A DNA stretch of 6,831 bases from Bacillota bacterium (GTDB lineage Bacteria > Bacillota > Clostridia > Christensenellales > Aristaeellaceae). Under the pieces are notes generated by a model. It was not told the origin of the DNA and did not search any database. It saw only the letters and a list, made by a program, of their open reading frames with translations. Below are positions 5,655 to 6,831 of this stretch, piece after piece. The translations under genes were made by a program, and so were the position numbers. The stretch lies in NCBI GenBank assembly GCA_023435435.1, contig JAEYRW010000012.1:1-6831 (forward strand), read 5' to 3'. Positions within the stretch are counted from its first letter, which is position 1, and each line of letters begins with the position of its first letter.

Positions 5655-6722
5655 GTGGATGGAATGATGCGCGCCGTGGTGGCGCATGGGCAGGGAGATT
5701 ACCGGTACGAGGATGTTTGGATTCCGTCTCTCACGGGCGGGGACATGCTTTTAAAGGTCGAGGCGTGCGGCGTGTGCGCGGGGGACATCAAGTGTGCCGA
5801 GGGCGGGTTCCGCTTTTGGGGCGGCGCGGGGAACCCGGCCTATGCCGAGCCGCCGTTCATTCCCGGGCACGAGATCATCGGCCGCGTGGCCGAGCTTGGC
5901 CCGGGCTACGCGGGAACCTGCAAGGTGGGGGACAGGCTCGCCGTCGAGCAGATCGTGCCCTGCGGAACCTGCCGCTACTGCCGGGAGGGAAAATATTGGC
6001 TGTGCGCGCCCCACGACGTGTTCGGCTTCAAGCATTCTTTAAACGGCGGCTTCGCGGAGTATGTGCGGCTGCCCGGGAACGCCCGGGTGTACCCCATTCC
6101 CGAGGACATGCCCGTTGAAAAAGCGGCGCTCATCGAGCCCTATGCCTGCGGTCTGCACGCCGTGGACCGCGCGCGGATCGAGCCGAGCGACGTGGTTGTG
6201 ATCTCCGGCGCGGGCACGCTGGGACTCTCCATGGTCACGGCCGCGCGTGGTCTCAATCCCAGGGCGCTCATTTCCATCGATCCCATGCCCGCGCGCAGGG
6301 AACTGGCGGTGAGCATGGGCGCGGATTTCGCCCTCTCCGCCTGGACGCGGGAGGATCTGCCGCCCGTCATCGCCGAGCTCTCGGGCGGCACGGGCTGCGA
6401 CGTCTACATCGAGGCCTCCGGCCATCCATCTTCCATCCAGCAGGGCCTCAATCTCATCAAAAAGGGCGGCCGCTTCGTCGAATTCTCCGTGTTCGCGGGC
6501 CCCGCCAGCATCGACTGGTCCATCCTCGGCGACGCCAAGGAGCTTGACCTCTACGGCGTCAGCCTTTCTCCCAACTGCTTTCCCCGCGTCATCGAAGGCA
6601 TCTGCAGCGGGACCCTCGCCACATCCGGCGTGGTCACAAAAACCCTGCCTCTTCAGCAATACAACACCGCCTTCCAATACGGCATGAGCCGCGAAGGCGT
6701 CAAGACAATCCTGGTGCCGTAG
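5655..6722 (+). CDS. Zinc-dependent medium-chain dehydrogenase, erythritol/L-threitol dehydrogenase (EltD)-like
   Basis: This cytoplasmic NAD(P)-dependent polyol or alcohol dehydrogenase has 355 aa from GTG 5655, or 352/351 aa from ATG 5664/5667; MRAVVAHG is a typical start for the family. Numbering from the GTG, the catalytic zinc site is C41 (CAGD), H62-E63 (PGHE) and E141 (IEPYACGLHA). The structural zinc site is complete: C93, C96, C99 and C107. The Rossmann fold has GAGTLG (155-160), and D179 at the end of the next strand suggests NAD rather than NADP. The CAEGGFRFWGG insertion, EQIVPCGTCRYCREGKYWLC, EASGHPSS, VEFSVFAG, DWSILGDAKELD and SLSPNCFP resemble what I recall of the erythritol/L-threitol dehydrogenase branch. 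They fit less well with sorbitol or threonine dehydrogenases. It is divergent from the sugar transporter and probably co-regulated. The exact substrate is inferred. Confidence 0.88.
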   Translation: MDGMMRAVVAHGQGDYRYEDVWIPSLTGGDMLLKVEACGVCAGDIKCAEGGFRFWGGAGNPAYAEPPFIPGHEIIGRVAELGPGYAGTCKVGDRLAVEQIVPCGTCRYCREGKYWLCAPHDVFGFKHSLNGGFAEYVRLPGNARVYPIPEDMPVEKAALIEPYACGLHAVDRARIEPSDVVVISGAGTLGLSMVTAARGLNPRALISIDPMPARRELAVSMGADFALSAWTREDLPPVIAELSGGTGCDVYIEASGHPSSIQQGLNLIKKGGRFVEFSVFAGPASIDWSILGDAKELDLYGVSLSPNCFPRVIEGICSGTLATSGVVTKTLPLQQYNTAFQYGMSREGVKTILVP

Positions 6723-6737
6723 GGGGTGATGGGAGAG

Positions 6738-6761
6738 ACGCCGAGGGCGCTGCCCGCGGGC
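6738..6761. repeat. GC-rich palindromes downstream of the dehydrogenase gene
   Basis: GGGC-GCT-GCCC forms a small stem-loop and overlaps GCCCGCGGGC (6752-6761), a perfect 10-bp palindrome. Together with the next inverted repeat they form a compact cluster of hairpins starting about 20 bases after the dehydrogenase stop. The cluster is likely a REP-like intergenic element or part of a transcript end. Confidence 0.5.
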
Positions 6762-6766
6762 TTCCG

Positions 6767-6789
6767 CCAAAGGGCCATTGGCCCTTTGG
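6767..6789. repeat. Perfect 10-bp inverted repeat, REP-like hairpin
   Basis: CCAAAGGGCC (6767-6776) and GGCCCTTTGG (6780-6789) pair perfectly around the loop ATT. No T run follows on either strand, so it does not look like a standard intrinsic terminator, although it could protect the 3' end of the dehydrogenase mRNA. The rest of the tail to 6831 becomes AT-richer. An ATG frame from 6729 stays open to the edge but runs through the hairpins and resembles no protein, so I do not call a gene. Confidence 0.7.
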
Positions 6790-6831
6790 AATCCCGTACT
6801 GGGCATGGAATTGATGTTTATTCTGTCGGAC

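Noticed and set aside
6767..6789. Intrinsic terminator for the dehydrogenase gene
   Set aside because: The stem is perfect but no T run follows on either strand, so I list it as a repeat instead.
6729..6831. A partial gene starting at ATG 6729 and running off the right edge; its GHGIDV peptide recalls the start of IspF
   Set aside because: The frame passes through two strong hairpins, the supposed IspF start would be preceded by unrelated residues, and there is too little sequence to support it.

Overview
This 6.8 kb window (roughly 60% G+C) looks like chromosome from a Gram-positive, Clostridia-type bacterium. The signs are strong AAAGGAGG-type ribosome binding sites, clean housekeeping-type promoters with extended -10 elements, and a short GC-rich intrinsic terminator ending in a T run. 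A gut or rumen Clostridia lineage is a reasonable guess but cannot be fixed from this sequence.

Layout. Positions 1-787 (minus) hold a GNAT-family acetyltransferase gene that is split by a frameshift near 325 and runs off the left edge. Positions 802-5480 (minus) hold one four-gene ABC sugar-import operon. It is transcribed right to left as ATPase (5480-3981), permease 1 (3974-2895), permease 2 (2895-1870) and substrate-binding protein (1855-848), and it ends in an intrinsic terminator at 804-830. The intergenic region 5481-5654 carries two divergent promoters and a perfect CG-centred 12-bp palindrome. Positions 5655-6722 (plus) hold a zinc-dependent medium-chain dehydrogenase. The last 109 bases contain strong inverted repeats and no gene I can support.

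The transporter belongs to the CUT2 (ribose/rhamnose/autoinducer-2) group. Its binding protein reads like the rhizobial-type rhamnose binder RhaS. The divergent dehydrogenase reads instead like the erythritol/L-threitol dehydrogenase (EltD) branch. The likely theme is uptake of a sugar or polyol by the ABC system and oxidation of a polyol by the dehydrogenase, both possibly controlled by a LacI-family regulator at the shared intergenic palindrome. No kinase, isomerase, aldolase or regulator gene is present here, so the substrate stays open.

I did not find a radically new system. The points most worth a second look are the mismatch between transporter and dehydrogenase specificity, the candidate operator, the acetyltransferase frameshift inside a 16-bp direct repeat, and a terminator that abuts an extended -10 promoter predicted to give a leaderless mRNA.
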